A stretch of DNA of 30,805 bases from an uncultured Eubacterium sp. (lineage in GTDB: Bacteria > Bacillota > Clostridia > Lachnospirales > Lachnospiraceae), in the NCBI GenBank assembly GCA_934317205.1, contig CAKREL010000018.1, positions 1 to 30,805 on the forward strand. Direction: 5' to 3'. A model generated the notes under the pieces. It ran no database searches and had not been told where the DNA came from. It saw only the letters and a program-made list of their open reading frames with translations. Shown here piece after piece: positions 5,294 to 11,904 of the stretch (positions within the stretch are counted from its first letter, which is position 1; each line of letters starts with the position of its first letter). A program made the position numbers and the translations under genes.

Positions 5294-6373
5294 ATGGAAT
5301 CAAAAAATATCATTTATACAACACCAGAACAACAAATAGAGAAACTCAAATCTCAAAATTTGATTATTTCCGATGAAAATGCAGCTATAAAATATTTGGA
5401 ATTATTTGGTTATTCAAACTTAATCAAAAGTTACAGAGATCCATATGTTTATTTTTCAAACGGGAAAAAAATCTTCCGTTCTGGAGTTACTTTTAATCAA
5501 ATCGTTTCTCTATATATGTTAGATAAACATTTAAGAAATGCTGTTATGGCTGCAATGATTGACTTAGAAGAACACATTAAAGAAGTTGCTGCTGATGTAG
5601 TCGCCAAATCTTTTGGTGTTCACCCTGACGATTATCTTTTATATCGTAATTATAGAAATAAATCAAAAAGGAAATATCGATTCAGTCTTGCCGGATTATT
5701 GGATACCATGAAAAAAACACTGGATACAGATAAAGATCCTATTCATCATTATCAAGCAGAACATGGTATCGTTCCTCCTTGGATACTGTTTAAAAGTGTA
5801 TATTTTGGTACTATCGTTAATTTTATTGATCAATTCAAAACGGAACAGCAAAATCAAATGCTCGATAGATTATACGATTTGTCATCACTTGGTATATCCT
5901 ATGAGGCTGGTAGGAAACTTATGATGGATACTCTTTCTATCTGTTCTGATTACAGAAATCTTGCTGCTCATGGTGGACGTACATATAATTATAATTCTCG
6001 TACGCGATTAAGAGTTGATGAGATTTTTAATCCAAATAAAGATGTCCAAATATTCGGGTTCTGTCAGCTCTTATTTTTATTAGATCTTTTAAATTATCAC
6101 AACCCATTTATTCACTTGAGTTCTGTTCTTGATGAGGAAGTGAATCGACACTGTAATATATATCCTCAAGATGTAACATACCTTGGACAAATATTAAACC
6201 TCGATATTGCAGTTCGAAATACAGTATATACTACACCGGGCAGTAATAAATTTCATTCAAACCAACACTGCAGTGGCATCAAAGATGCCCAAGCCATTGA
6301 TTTATCAGATGCTCTGGCAAAAGGATTGATTCCTTGTAAAAGATGCGCACTTGATATTGTACCTATAGTTTAA
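5294..6373 (+). CDS. Abi_2/AbiF-like HEPN protein with C-terminal Cys/His module
   Basis: This 359-residue protein has the Abi_2 pattern: N-terminal EQQIEKLKSQNLIISDENAA, YLELFGYSNLIKSYRDPY, and a HEPN-type RX4H motif in YRNLAAHGGR (Arg221, His226). HEPN proteins of this kind act as RNases or tRNA-modifying toxins in phage abortive infection. Residues 314-351 add YTTPGSNKFHSNQHCSG and CKRC with His321, Cys326, Cys348 and Cys351, resembling the small metal-binding tail found on some secreted or nuclease-type proteins. I do not know it as a standard part of AbiF. The ATG at 5294 has GGAGGAA three bases upstream; a start at 5219 would translate through the terminator. The gene lies behind its own promoter and candidate RNA and before the integrase, a usual cargo position. 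Confidence 0.85.
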   Translation: MESKNIIYTTPEQQIEKLKSQNLIISDENAAIKYLELFGYSNLIKSYRDPYVYFSNGKKIFRSGVTFNQIVSLYMLDKHLRNAVMAAMIDLEEHIKEVAADVVAKSFGVHPDDYLLYRNYRNKSKRKYRFSLAGLLDTMKKTLDTDKDPIHHYQAEHGIVPPWILFKSVYFGTIVNFIDQFKTEQQNQMLDRLYDLSSLGISYEAGRKLMMDTLSICSDYRNLAAHGGRTYNYNSRTRLRVDEIFNPNKDVQIFGFCQLLFLLDLLNYHNPFIHLSSVLDEEVNRHCNIYPQDVTYLGQILNLDIAVRNTVYTTPGSNKFHSNQHCSGIKDAQAIDLSDALAKGLIPCKRCALDIVPIV

Positions 6374-6375
6374 AT

Positions 6376-6407
6376 AAAAAACCGGCTCCTGCGCCAACAG
6401 GAACCGG
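6376..6407 (-). terminator. Leftward intrinsic terminator after the Abi gene
   Basis: On the minus strand CCGGTTCCTG and CAGGAGCCGG (6398-6407 and 6382-6391) form a 10-bp stem with one G-U pair, followed by TTTTTT. On the plus strand the same position is a C-A mismatch and there is no T-run, so it acts on leftward transcription only. It ends two bases from the Abi stop codon. Confidence 0.7.
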
Positions 6408-6440
6408 CAAGTAACATTCCGAAGAATGATACCATAGCGC
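6376..6440 (-). ncRNA. Candidate small RNA convergent with the Abi gene
   Basis: A leftward promoter (6447-6475) would start an RNA of about 65 nt near 6440 that ends at the terminator at 6376-6407. Its 5' end contains CTGCGC, complementary to GCGCAG in the loop and 3' arm of the terminator, so two alternative folds are possible. No peptide with a ribosome site is present. The function is unknown. It may shield the Abi gene from antisense reading or act in trans. Confidence 0.5.
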
Positions 6441-6459
6441 AGAAATATTGTATCATCTT
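6417..6459. repeat. Bulged inverted repeat in the Abi-integrase gap
   Basis: Arms of 13-14 bases beginning CCGAAGA and ending CTTCGG, with one bulged A, flank a central segment that contains the leftward -10. A further small hairpin, GGAAC/GTTCC, follows at about 6479-6492. The gap therefore carries three adjacent hairpins and could also serve as an integrase or excisionase binding region. Confidence 0.5.
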
Positions 6460-6475
6460 CGGTGCAGTCATGCAA
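6447..6475 (-). promoter_or_regulatory. Promoter of the leftward small RNA
   Basis: On the minus strand TTGCAT (6475-6470) and TACAAT (6452-6447) are separated by 17 bases, with TG one base before the -10. There is no leftward protein gene nearby, so a short RNA ending at 6376 is the likely product. Confidence 0.55.
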
Positions 6476-6542
6476 GCGGAACTCCCGTTCCCCGCTGGCT
6501 GTATTTTTTATACTCATTTTTTCACAAAAGGAGATGTTTTTC

Positions 6543-7718
6543 ATGGCAAAGCGAAAGAAGTATCCCAAGATACCAAACGGATACGGCTCCATCAAATACC
6601 TTGGCAAAGGACGGCGCAACCCTTATGCCGTCCATCCACCTACTACTGAATTTACGCTGGATGGAGTTCCCAAAACGCCAAAAGCTCTCTGCTATGTTTC
6701 TGATTGGATGATCGGTTTTGCAGTGCTGACTGCATATAAAGCCGGTACTTATTACCCAGGATATGAAAAAACGCTGGCAGCAACCGCAGAAATCTCTGAC
6801 AGCAAACTGATCCAGTCTATTCTAGCAGACTACAATCTCACAAAAGCCGCAGATGAGAAACTGGACGATGCCAAAAAGACTTTTTCGGATGTGTACGAAG
6901 AATTTTACGATTGGAAGTATAAACGTGATCAGAGCCGGAAGTTCTCTAAATCATCCAAAAATTCTACCAGGGCAGCATATAAAAACTGTTTAGTCATCCA
7001 TGACAAAGTATTTGCTGATCTGCGCCATCAGGATCTGCAAAACGTCATTGATTCATGCCCGCTGAAACATGCCAGTAAAGAATTGATCGTGTCTCTAATG
7101 CATCAGATGTACGCTTACGCTGAAATTTATGAATTATGTGATAAAGATTACTCTGCACATGTAAAAATCAATACGGAGGACGATGATGAGCACGGAGTGC
7201 CATTCACAGATGATGAAATGAAGATTCTTTGGAAGAATAAAGAAAATGACGTGGTCCAGATGCTTCTGATCATGTGTTACAGTGGTTTTCGGATTACCGA
7301 ATATTCCAAAATAACAATCTGTCTGAAGGATAAAAGTTTTCATGGCGGAATCAAGACACGTTCCAGCAAGATTCGTACAGTACCGATCTATTCCGGAATT
7401 TATTATATGGTTGCAGATCGTTGTGAGAAATACGGAATCCAAAATATACTTGGCTGTCAAACACAGAAGTTCCGGAAAGATATGACTGCTGCCTTGTCTG
7501 ATCTTGGCATTGCCATTGCTCCAACAGGTGAAAAGCATACCCCGCATGACTGCCGGCATACCTTCTCTTCCTTATGTGAGAAATATGAAGTAAAGGAGAA
7601 CGACCGGAAGCGAATGCTCGGCCACAGCTTTGGTGGAGATGTTACAAACGATGTCTACGGACACCGTACTCTGGAAGACCTCCGGAGCGAAATTGAGAAG
7701 ATAAAAATTTGTTACTAA
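6543..7718 (+). CDS. int: Tyrosine recombinase/integrase of the element
   Basis: This 391-residue integrase has the full catalytic set: Arg250 (SGFRITEY), His335 and Arg338 (HDCRHTF), His361 (MLGHSF) and Tyr372 (DVYGHRT). The N-terminus (IPNGYGSIKYLGKGRRNPYA) is an arm-type DNA-binding region that I know from Clostridia integrases, followed by a core-binding domain. The ATG at 6543 has AAAGGAG nine bases upstream. The in-frame ATG at 6534 lies too close to that site, and 6462 has none. Position at the right end of the element, next to chromosomal hydF, fits an attachment site just downstream. Confidence 0.93.
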   Translation: MAKRKKYPKIPNGYGSIKYLGKGRRNPYAVHPPTTEFTLDGVPKTPKALCYVSDWMIGFAVLTAYKAGTYYPGYEKTLAATAEISDSKLIQSILADYNLTKAADEKLDDAKKTFSDVYEEFYDWKYKRDQSRKFSKSSKNSTRAAYKNCLVIHDKVFADLRHQDLQNVIDSCPLKHASKELIVSLMHQMYAYAEIYELCDKDYSAHVKINTEDDDEHGVPFTDDEMKILWKNKENDVVQMLLIMCYSGFRITEYSKITICLKDKSFHGGIKTRSSKIRTVPIYSGIYYMVADRCEKYGIQNILGCQTQKFRKDMTAALSDLGIAIAPTGEKHTPHDCRHTFSSLCEKYEVKENDRKRMLGHSFGGDVTNDVYGHRTLEDLRSEIEKIKICY

Positions 7719-7731
7719 CGTGTTACTAACC
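7710..7731. repeat. Tandem 11-bp repeat at the integrase 3' end
   Basis: TGTTACTAACG (7710-7720) is followed directly by TGTTACTAACC (7721-7731). The pair covers the integrase stop codon. Short direct repeats at this place are typical arm-type binding sites of tyrosine integrases near the element end. Confidence 0.6.
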
Positions 7732-7777
7732 GTTTGCGTTTATTTGCATTTTTCCATGTTCATCTACCATCAAAAAG

Positions 7778-7821
7778 AAGTGCTACAATGCCCGTAAAAT
7801 AAGGCTTTGTAGCACTTTTTC
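7778..7821. terminator. Bidirectional terminator between int and hydF
   Basis: AAGTGCTACAA and TTGTAGCACTT form an 11-bp stem, extended by GCC/GGC after a T-T mismatch, with a ten-base loop. T-runs follow on both strands, so it can end both the rightward integrase and the leftward hydF transcripts. Confidence 0.8.
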
Positions 7822-7867
7822 TTTGATTTATAAGGAATGGCTGAAAATGCCGAAAATTAAGATACCC

Positions 7868-9139
7868 TTAATTTTTATTTTTGTATTCTGCGTTCAGATT
7901 CGGAAAAAGTTCAATGCTACGTTTTAAAATTCCTTTCATCTGTGCAATAGCAATTCCATAATTCGTAAACGGAACCTTCTGATCCTCCGCACACTTCATG
8001 CGGTATTTTACTTCCCTTTCATTCAGCATGCAGCCACCGCAGTGGATCACTAACGCATATGATGTCAGATCTTCTGGAAATTCCGTTCCCGAACTTGTCT
8101 CAATGATAAGTTCTTTTCCTGTATGCTGTTTTAACCAGCGCGGGATCTTGACGGTTCCGATATCATCACATTGACGGTGATGCGTACATCCCTCAGAAAT
8201 CAATATTTTATCTCCATCCTTCAGATGGTCGATAGCAGCCACTCCTTTTACCGCAGTATCAAGGTAGCCTTTGTAGCGTGCCATCAAAATAGAAAACGAT
8301 GTAAGTGGGATCTCCTCTGAAACCACCTCTGATACCTGTTCAAAAGCCTGACTATCGGTAATGACCATGGCCGGTCTTCTGCCAAGCTGCTCCAATGTCT
8401 GCTTTAATTCGCTTTCTTTTACTACTATGGCTGCTGCATTTGCTTCCAGCACATCCCGAATTGTCTGTTGCTGCGGCAGAATCAGACGTCCTTTTGGTGC
8501 CGCTGAATCAATTGGTACAACCAAGACCACGAAATCTCCCGGATTCAACAGATCTCCTACAATTTTCAGTGTCATATCCTCGTTAGGTGTCAGTTTTCCG
8601 ATACATTCTTTTAGTTCATAGATTCCGGCACCAGTAAGAGCACTGACATATTGTTCCTGACCAGAAGTAAGCAATGCTGTTTGCTCTGCTTTCCTTTGTT
8701 CAGATGGATTTTTCTGACAGACTTTTTCTAAAAATTCACTTGAAAGTAAATCAGCCTTATTATTTACAATAATATATGGGATCTCTTTTTCCTTAAAAAT
8801 ATGAATAAGTTCTTCATCACACTGCTTTTTGCCTTCTGTGGCATCCACTACAAGCACAGCAATATCAGTCTTATTCAATACCTGTTTTGTTTTTCTGACA
8901 CGTAACTCACCCAACGCACCTTCATCATCAAAACCAGGTGTATCAATGATCACTACTGGTCCGATTGGCAGCAACTCCATAGATTTGTAAACCGGATCCG
9001 TGGTCGTTCCCTTCGTGTCTGATACCACTGCCAGTTCCTGCCCTGTCACAGCATTTACCACGCTGGATTTTCCTGCATTTCTTCTCCCAAAAAAGCCAAT
9101 ATGTACGCGATTGGCACTCGGTGTGCTGTTTAATCCCAT
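7868..9139 (-). CDS. hydF: [FeFe]-hydrogenase H-cluster maturation GTPase HydF
   Basis: This 423-residue protein has an N-terminal GTPase domain with G1 GRRNAGKSS (18-26), G3 DTPGFDDEG and G4 NKAD. The C-terminal half carries the cluster ligands Cys318-x-His320 and His366-Cys367-x-x-Cys370 (HCGGC), as in HydF, which scaffolds the [2Fe] subcluster before its transfer to HydA. The length is normal for the family. The ATG at 9139 has AAAGGAGAG upstream and a promoter at 9192-9220. HydE and HydG, the radical-SAM partners, are not in the window. The mobile element is inserted just beyond its 3' end and leaves the reading frame intact. Confidence 0.95.
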   Translation of the reverse strand: MGLNSTPSANRVHIGFFGRRNAGKSSVVNAVTGQELAVVSDTKGTTTDPVYKSMELLPIGPVVIIDTPGFDDEGALGELRVRKTKQVLNKTDIAVLVVDATEGKKQCDEELIHIFKEKEIPYIIVNNKADLLSSEFLEKVCQKNPSEQRKAEQTALLTSGQEQYVSALTGAGIYELKECIGKLTPNEDMTLKIVGDLLNPGDFVVLVVPIDSAAPKGRLILPQQQTIRDVLEANAAAIVVKESELKQTLEQLGRRPAMVITDSQAFEQVSEVVSEEIPLTSFSILMARYKGYLDTAVKGVAAIDHLKDGDKILISEGCTHHRQCDDIGTVKIPRWLKQHTGKELIIETSSGTEFPEDLTSYALVIHCGGCMLNEREVKYRMKCAEDQKVPFTNYGIAIAQMKGILKRSIELFPNLNAEYKNKN

Positions 9140-9191
9140 TTTTTACACTCTCCTTTGCTTCATTCCTATCACATTTAATGCGAATATAGTT

Positions 9192-9220
9192 ATTGTAACA
9201 CTACTATTTTTTACTTACAA
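9192..9220 (-). promoter_or_regulatory. hydF promoter
   Basis: On the minus strand TTGTAA (9220-9215) and TACAAT (9197-9192) are separated by 17 bases, with TG one base before the -10. The hydF start follows about 45 bases after the expected transcription start. Confidence 0.6.
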
Positions 9221-9321
9221 TAAAAAGCAAACGATTTGTGCTACGAAACAAACTCCATCGTTACAATCTGCAGAAATAAGAATATCCGGGAAAATTCAAC
9301 AACGTAATTCCCTTTTAAACA

Positions 9322-9365
9322 AAAATCAAAAGTTTTTGCGTTCAACCACAAAAACTTTTGATTTT
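9322..9365 (-). terminator. Strong terminator of the NMT1-like lipoprotein gene
   Basis: Perfect 17-bp arms AAAATCAAAAGTTTTTG and CAAAAACTTTTGATTTT enclose a ten-base loop. It lies 40 bases after the leftward stop at 9405. A- and T-rich ends make it usable in both directions. Confidence 0.8.
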
Positions 9366-9404
9366 CAGTTACACTCCTTACAACATATGTTGACAACTAT
9401 TTTT

Positions 9405-10481
9405 TTACTGCAACGCTTTCTTTGCATATTCGGTAGTTACAATCTCCTGATAATCCGGCCGTTTCTCCAGCTGACCGGCACTTTCAAGAATATCTAACAA
9501 CAATGTAAAACTATCCTCCGAAAACACAAGATCTCTTTTCCATGTGTCCTGCTCCTGATATCGACGGATGATCGTTGTGATGGTTGCCGTGTCTGTCTCA
9601 GAAAACTGCGGTTGAATGCTGTCTGCAATTTCCTCCGGTGTATGTGTATTGACATATTCCATGCCTTGCTGCAATGCATCGGTAAATGCCTGGATTATAT
9701 CCGGATGTTTCTCCATATAACTTTTTTTTGCGCTGAATGCGGTATATGGCACATATCCTGAATCCACACCGAGGGAGGCCACCACATAACCTGCATTTTC
9801 CTGTTCGAGAAGTGTTGCACCCGGCTCAAATTCTACGGTATACGTTCCCTTCCCGCCTGTAAAAGCTGCTCCGGTGGAACCAAAATCAATACTTTGATCG
9901 ATGTTTACTTTAGAAGGATCAATACCATTTTCTTTTAAGATATATTCAAATACCATTTCCGGCATGCCACCGGCTCTGCCACCAAGGACATCTTTGCCAA
10001 TCAGGTCTGACCATTTAAAATCAGTGATTTCTTCTCTTGCAACAAGAAAATTTCCTGCACGCTGGGTCAGCTGTGCAAAATTAATGACCGGATCTTTGCT
10101 TCCTTCATTTGCAGTATATACTGTTGTCTCCGGTCCCATAAATCCAATATCCGCTTCGCCGGAAAGTACAGCGGTCATAACCTTATCTGCACCAAATCCA
10201 GTCACAAGATCCAGATCAATACCGACATCTTTAAAATATCCTTCTTCAATTGCTACATACATCGGTGCATAAAAAATGGAATGTGCAACCTCATTCAGGG
10301 TCACTTTCTGCAATGCAGATGCTTCGACTTTTTTCTCAGGTTCAACGGCACTTTCTTTTTCTTCAGAGCTTCCTGCAATTTCATCCGAAACCGATGTCTG
10401 ACCACATCCCGTTAGCAACATGCCGCCAACAACAGCGACACAGAGAATCATAGAAATTACTTTTTTTACACTCTTTTTCAA
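9405..10481 (-). CDS. NMT1/THI5-like ABC substrate-binding lipoprotein
   Basis: This 358-residue protein has a basic N-terminus, a hydrophobic signal and the lipobox LLTGC (Cys about residue 26), then a SsuA/THI5-type domain: HSIFYAPMYVAIEEGYFKDV, GADKVMTAVLSGEADIGFMG and later CLAS-like ligand loops. The family binds small organic ligands such as thiamine pyrimidine precursors, taurine or nitrate, and the ligand here is not readable. The start is TTG at 10481, five bases after GGAGG; the frame extends to 10493, but that would put the ribosome site inside the gene. No permease or ATPase gene is adjacent and a terminator follows, so it is an orphan binding protein in this window. Confidence 0.88.
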   Translation of the reverse strand: MKKSVKKVISMILCVAVVGGMLLTGCGQTSVSDEIAGSSEEKESAVEPEKKVEASALQKVTLNEVAHSIFYAPMYVAIEEGYFKDVGIDLDLVTGFGADKVMTAVLSGEADIGFMGPETTVYTANEGSKDPVINFAQLTQRAGNFLVAREEITDFKWSDLIGKDVLGGRAGGMPEMVFEYILKENGIDPSKVNIDQSIDFGSTGAAFTGGKGTYTVEFEPGATLLEQENAGYVVASLGVDSGYVPYTAFSAKKSYMEKHPDIIQAFTDALQQGMEYVNTHTPEEIADSIQPQFSETDTATITTIIRRYQEQDTWKRDLVFSEDSFTLLLDILESAGQLEKRPDYQEIVTTEYAKKALQ

Positions 10482-10650
10482 AATAACCTCCAAAAAATGT
10501 CGTAGATTTCTCTTTAATATATGTGGACTGTTTCTTTTTGTTCCTGGCAGCCTATTTATAACATGAGTGTCAAAAATATATTTATCTACTCACCGATATA
10601 ACTGAATTGCTCCATTGTTACACATTAATGCATCCTTTTTTATAAATAAC

Positions 10651-10679
10651 TTGCTCACTCTTCCCCTCCTTGTTATACT
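10651..10679 (+). promoter_or_regulatory. Promoter of the threonine aldolase gene
   Basis: TTGCTC (10651-10656) and TATACT (10674-10679) are 17 bases apart, with an extended TG before the -10. The start codon is at 10772, leaving an 85-base leader. Confidence 0.6.
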
Positions 10680-10685
10680 CTCTAT

Positions 10686-10771
10686 GTAACCTTTTCCCAT
10701 TACGCACGCAAGATCTGGTGCGTGATTTATGACTTGGGGGAGATATTTATAATTATTGGAGGGACAAACAT
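10686..10771 (+). promoter_or_regulatory. Structured 5' leader of the aldolase mRNA
   Basis: The leader contains a hairpin with arms ACGCAC (10702-10707) and GTGCGT (10718-10723) and a ten-base loop. TTTTCCC on the left and TGGGGGAGA on the right could close an outer stem. The TTGGAGGG ribosome site follows. I do not recognise a known riboswitch, so this may be an unknown regulatory leader or simply a stable 5' end. Confidence 0.3.
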
Positions 10772-11806
10772 ATGATTTATTTTCGCTCAGACTACAGTCA
10801 GGGCGCACATCCAAAAGTCATGGATGCGCTTGTAAAAACAAATTATGAACACTCAGACGGATACGGATTAGACGAACACTGTGAACATGCAGCCCGTATG
10901 ATCCAGGATCTGATTGGCAATCATGATTGCCATGTACACATGATGGTAGGCGGCACACCCTGTAATGTCACAACGATTGCTGCTACGCTGCGGCCATATG
11001 AGGCTGTTGTAAGTGTCCGAGGAGGACACGCATATTTTCACGAAACTGGTGCTGTGGAAGGTACAGGGCATCGAATTGTTACTGTAGAAGGTGACAATGG
11101 CAAATTGACACCTTCTATGATTGATCAGGCATGGGAAGAATTTGAAGATGAGCATACACCAATCCCAAAACTTGCATATATCTCGCAGCCTACGGAAGTT
11201 GGCACAATTTACAGCAAAGCAGAAATGACCGCTCTTTCTGAAAAATGTAAAGAACGCAATATGCTGCTTTACGTAGATGGAGCCAGACTTGGCTGTGCAC
11301 TCACTTGTCAGGACAATGACCTGTCCATTCAGGAACTTGCCACACTTTGCGATGCTTTTTATATTGGCGGAACAAAAAATGGTGCCCTCTTTGGTGAAGC
11401 ACTCGTCATTCTGAATGACACGATAGATGACCACTTCCGCTGGATGATCAAACGTCAGTGTGGACTATTGGCCAAAGGACGTCTGATTGGAGTTCAGTTT
11501 GAGGCTCTGCTGGAAGGCGGTATGGACAGCATCTATTTTTCCATGGCCGCACACGCAAATGAAATGGCTTCTCTCCTGCGTGATTCTCTGACGGAGCTTG
11601 GCATACAGTTCTTCGGAAGTTCGCAGACTAACCAGATTTTCCCGATTCTTCCGACTGCTATCGTTAAGGAACTGGAAAAAGATTTCTTCTTTTATGAATG
11701 GGCTCCGGAAAAAAATGGCATGATTCCAATCCGTCTGGTTACAGCCTGGGGTACTACCAAAGAAGACGTAGAATCCTTCTTACATACAATTAAAAAGCTG
11801 CTGTAA
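10772..11806 (+). CDS. Low-specificity L-threonine aldolase (PLP-dependent)
   Basis: This 344-residue fold-type I PLP enzyme has RSDYSQGAHPKVMDAL at the N-terminus, GGTPCNVTTIAA, the ring-stacking His86 in RGGHAYFHETGA, Asp169 in VDGARLG and the Schiff-base Lys202 in GGTKNGALFG. Together these fit the beta-eliminating lyase / threonine aldolase family, which cleaves L-threonine or L-allo-threonine to glycine and acetaldehyde. The ATG has GGAGGGA upstream. The gene is single, with its own promoter and a terminator after it. A related amino-acid lyase activity is possible because the family is promiscuous. Confidence 0.9.
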   Translation: MIYFRSDYSQGAHPKVMDALVKTNYEHSDGYGLDEHCEHAARMIQDLIGNHDCHVHMMVGGTPCNVTTIAATLRPYEAVVSVRGGHAYFHETGAVEGTGHRIVTVEGDNGKLTPSMIDQAWEEFEDEHTPIPKLAYISQPTEVGTIYSKAEMTALSEKCKERNMLLYVDGARLGCALTCQDNDLSIQELATLCDAFYIGGTKNGALFGEALVILNDTIDDHFRWMIKRQCGLLAKGRLIGVQFEALLEGGMDSIYFSMAAHANEMASLLRDSLTELGIQFFGSSQTNQIFPILPTAIVKELEKDFFFYEWAPEKNGMIPIRLVTAWGTTKEDVESFLHTIKKLL

Positions 11807-11862
11807 TTCGGACATTCGCAATCCGCTTTTGCTACTTGCTTATTCTGCGTTCATGCTAACTG

Positions 11863-11904
11863 AAAAAAATATCATTTTCCATTACTGGAAAATGATATTT
11901 TTTT
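11863..11904. terminator. Shared bidirectional terminator
   Basis: Perfect 19-bp arms (AAAAAAATATCATTTTCCA and its complement) flank the loop TTAC. It ends the rightward aldolase and the leftward ABC exporter transcripts; the exporter's stop codon at 11903-11905 overlaps the right arm. Confidence 0.88.

Larger units (their letters stand above)
1..7780. mobile_element. Right part of an integrated element with HUH Rep, SSB, XRE switch, Abi and tyrosine integrase
   Basis: A block of mobile-element functions runs from the left edge to a tyrosine integrase ending at 7718. In order it has SSB, an RNase H-like protein, an HUH Rep, tiny membrane proteins, an excisionase-like HTH protein, two divergent XRE regulators, an ImmA-type protease, an Abi protein and the integrase. 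The next gene, hydF, is a chromosomal housekeeping gene, so the right junction should lie in 7719-7867. The left end is outside the window, so no attachment-site pair can be read. A Rep plus SSB plus integrase set suits a rolling-circle plasmid-like element, a mobilisable island or a filamentous-phage-like prophage. No conjugation or morphogenesis gene is visible to decide between these. Confidence 0.85.
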
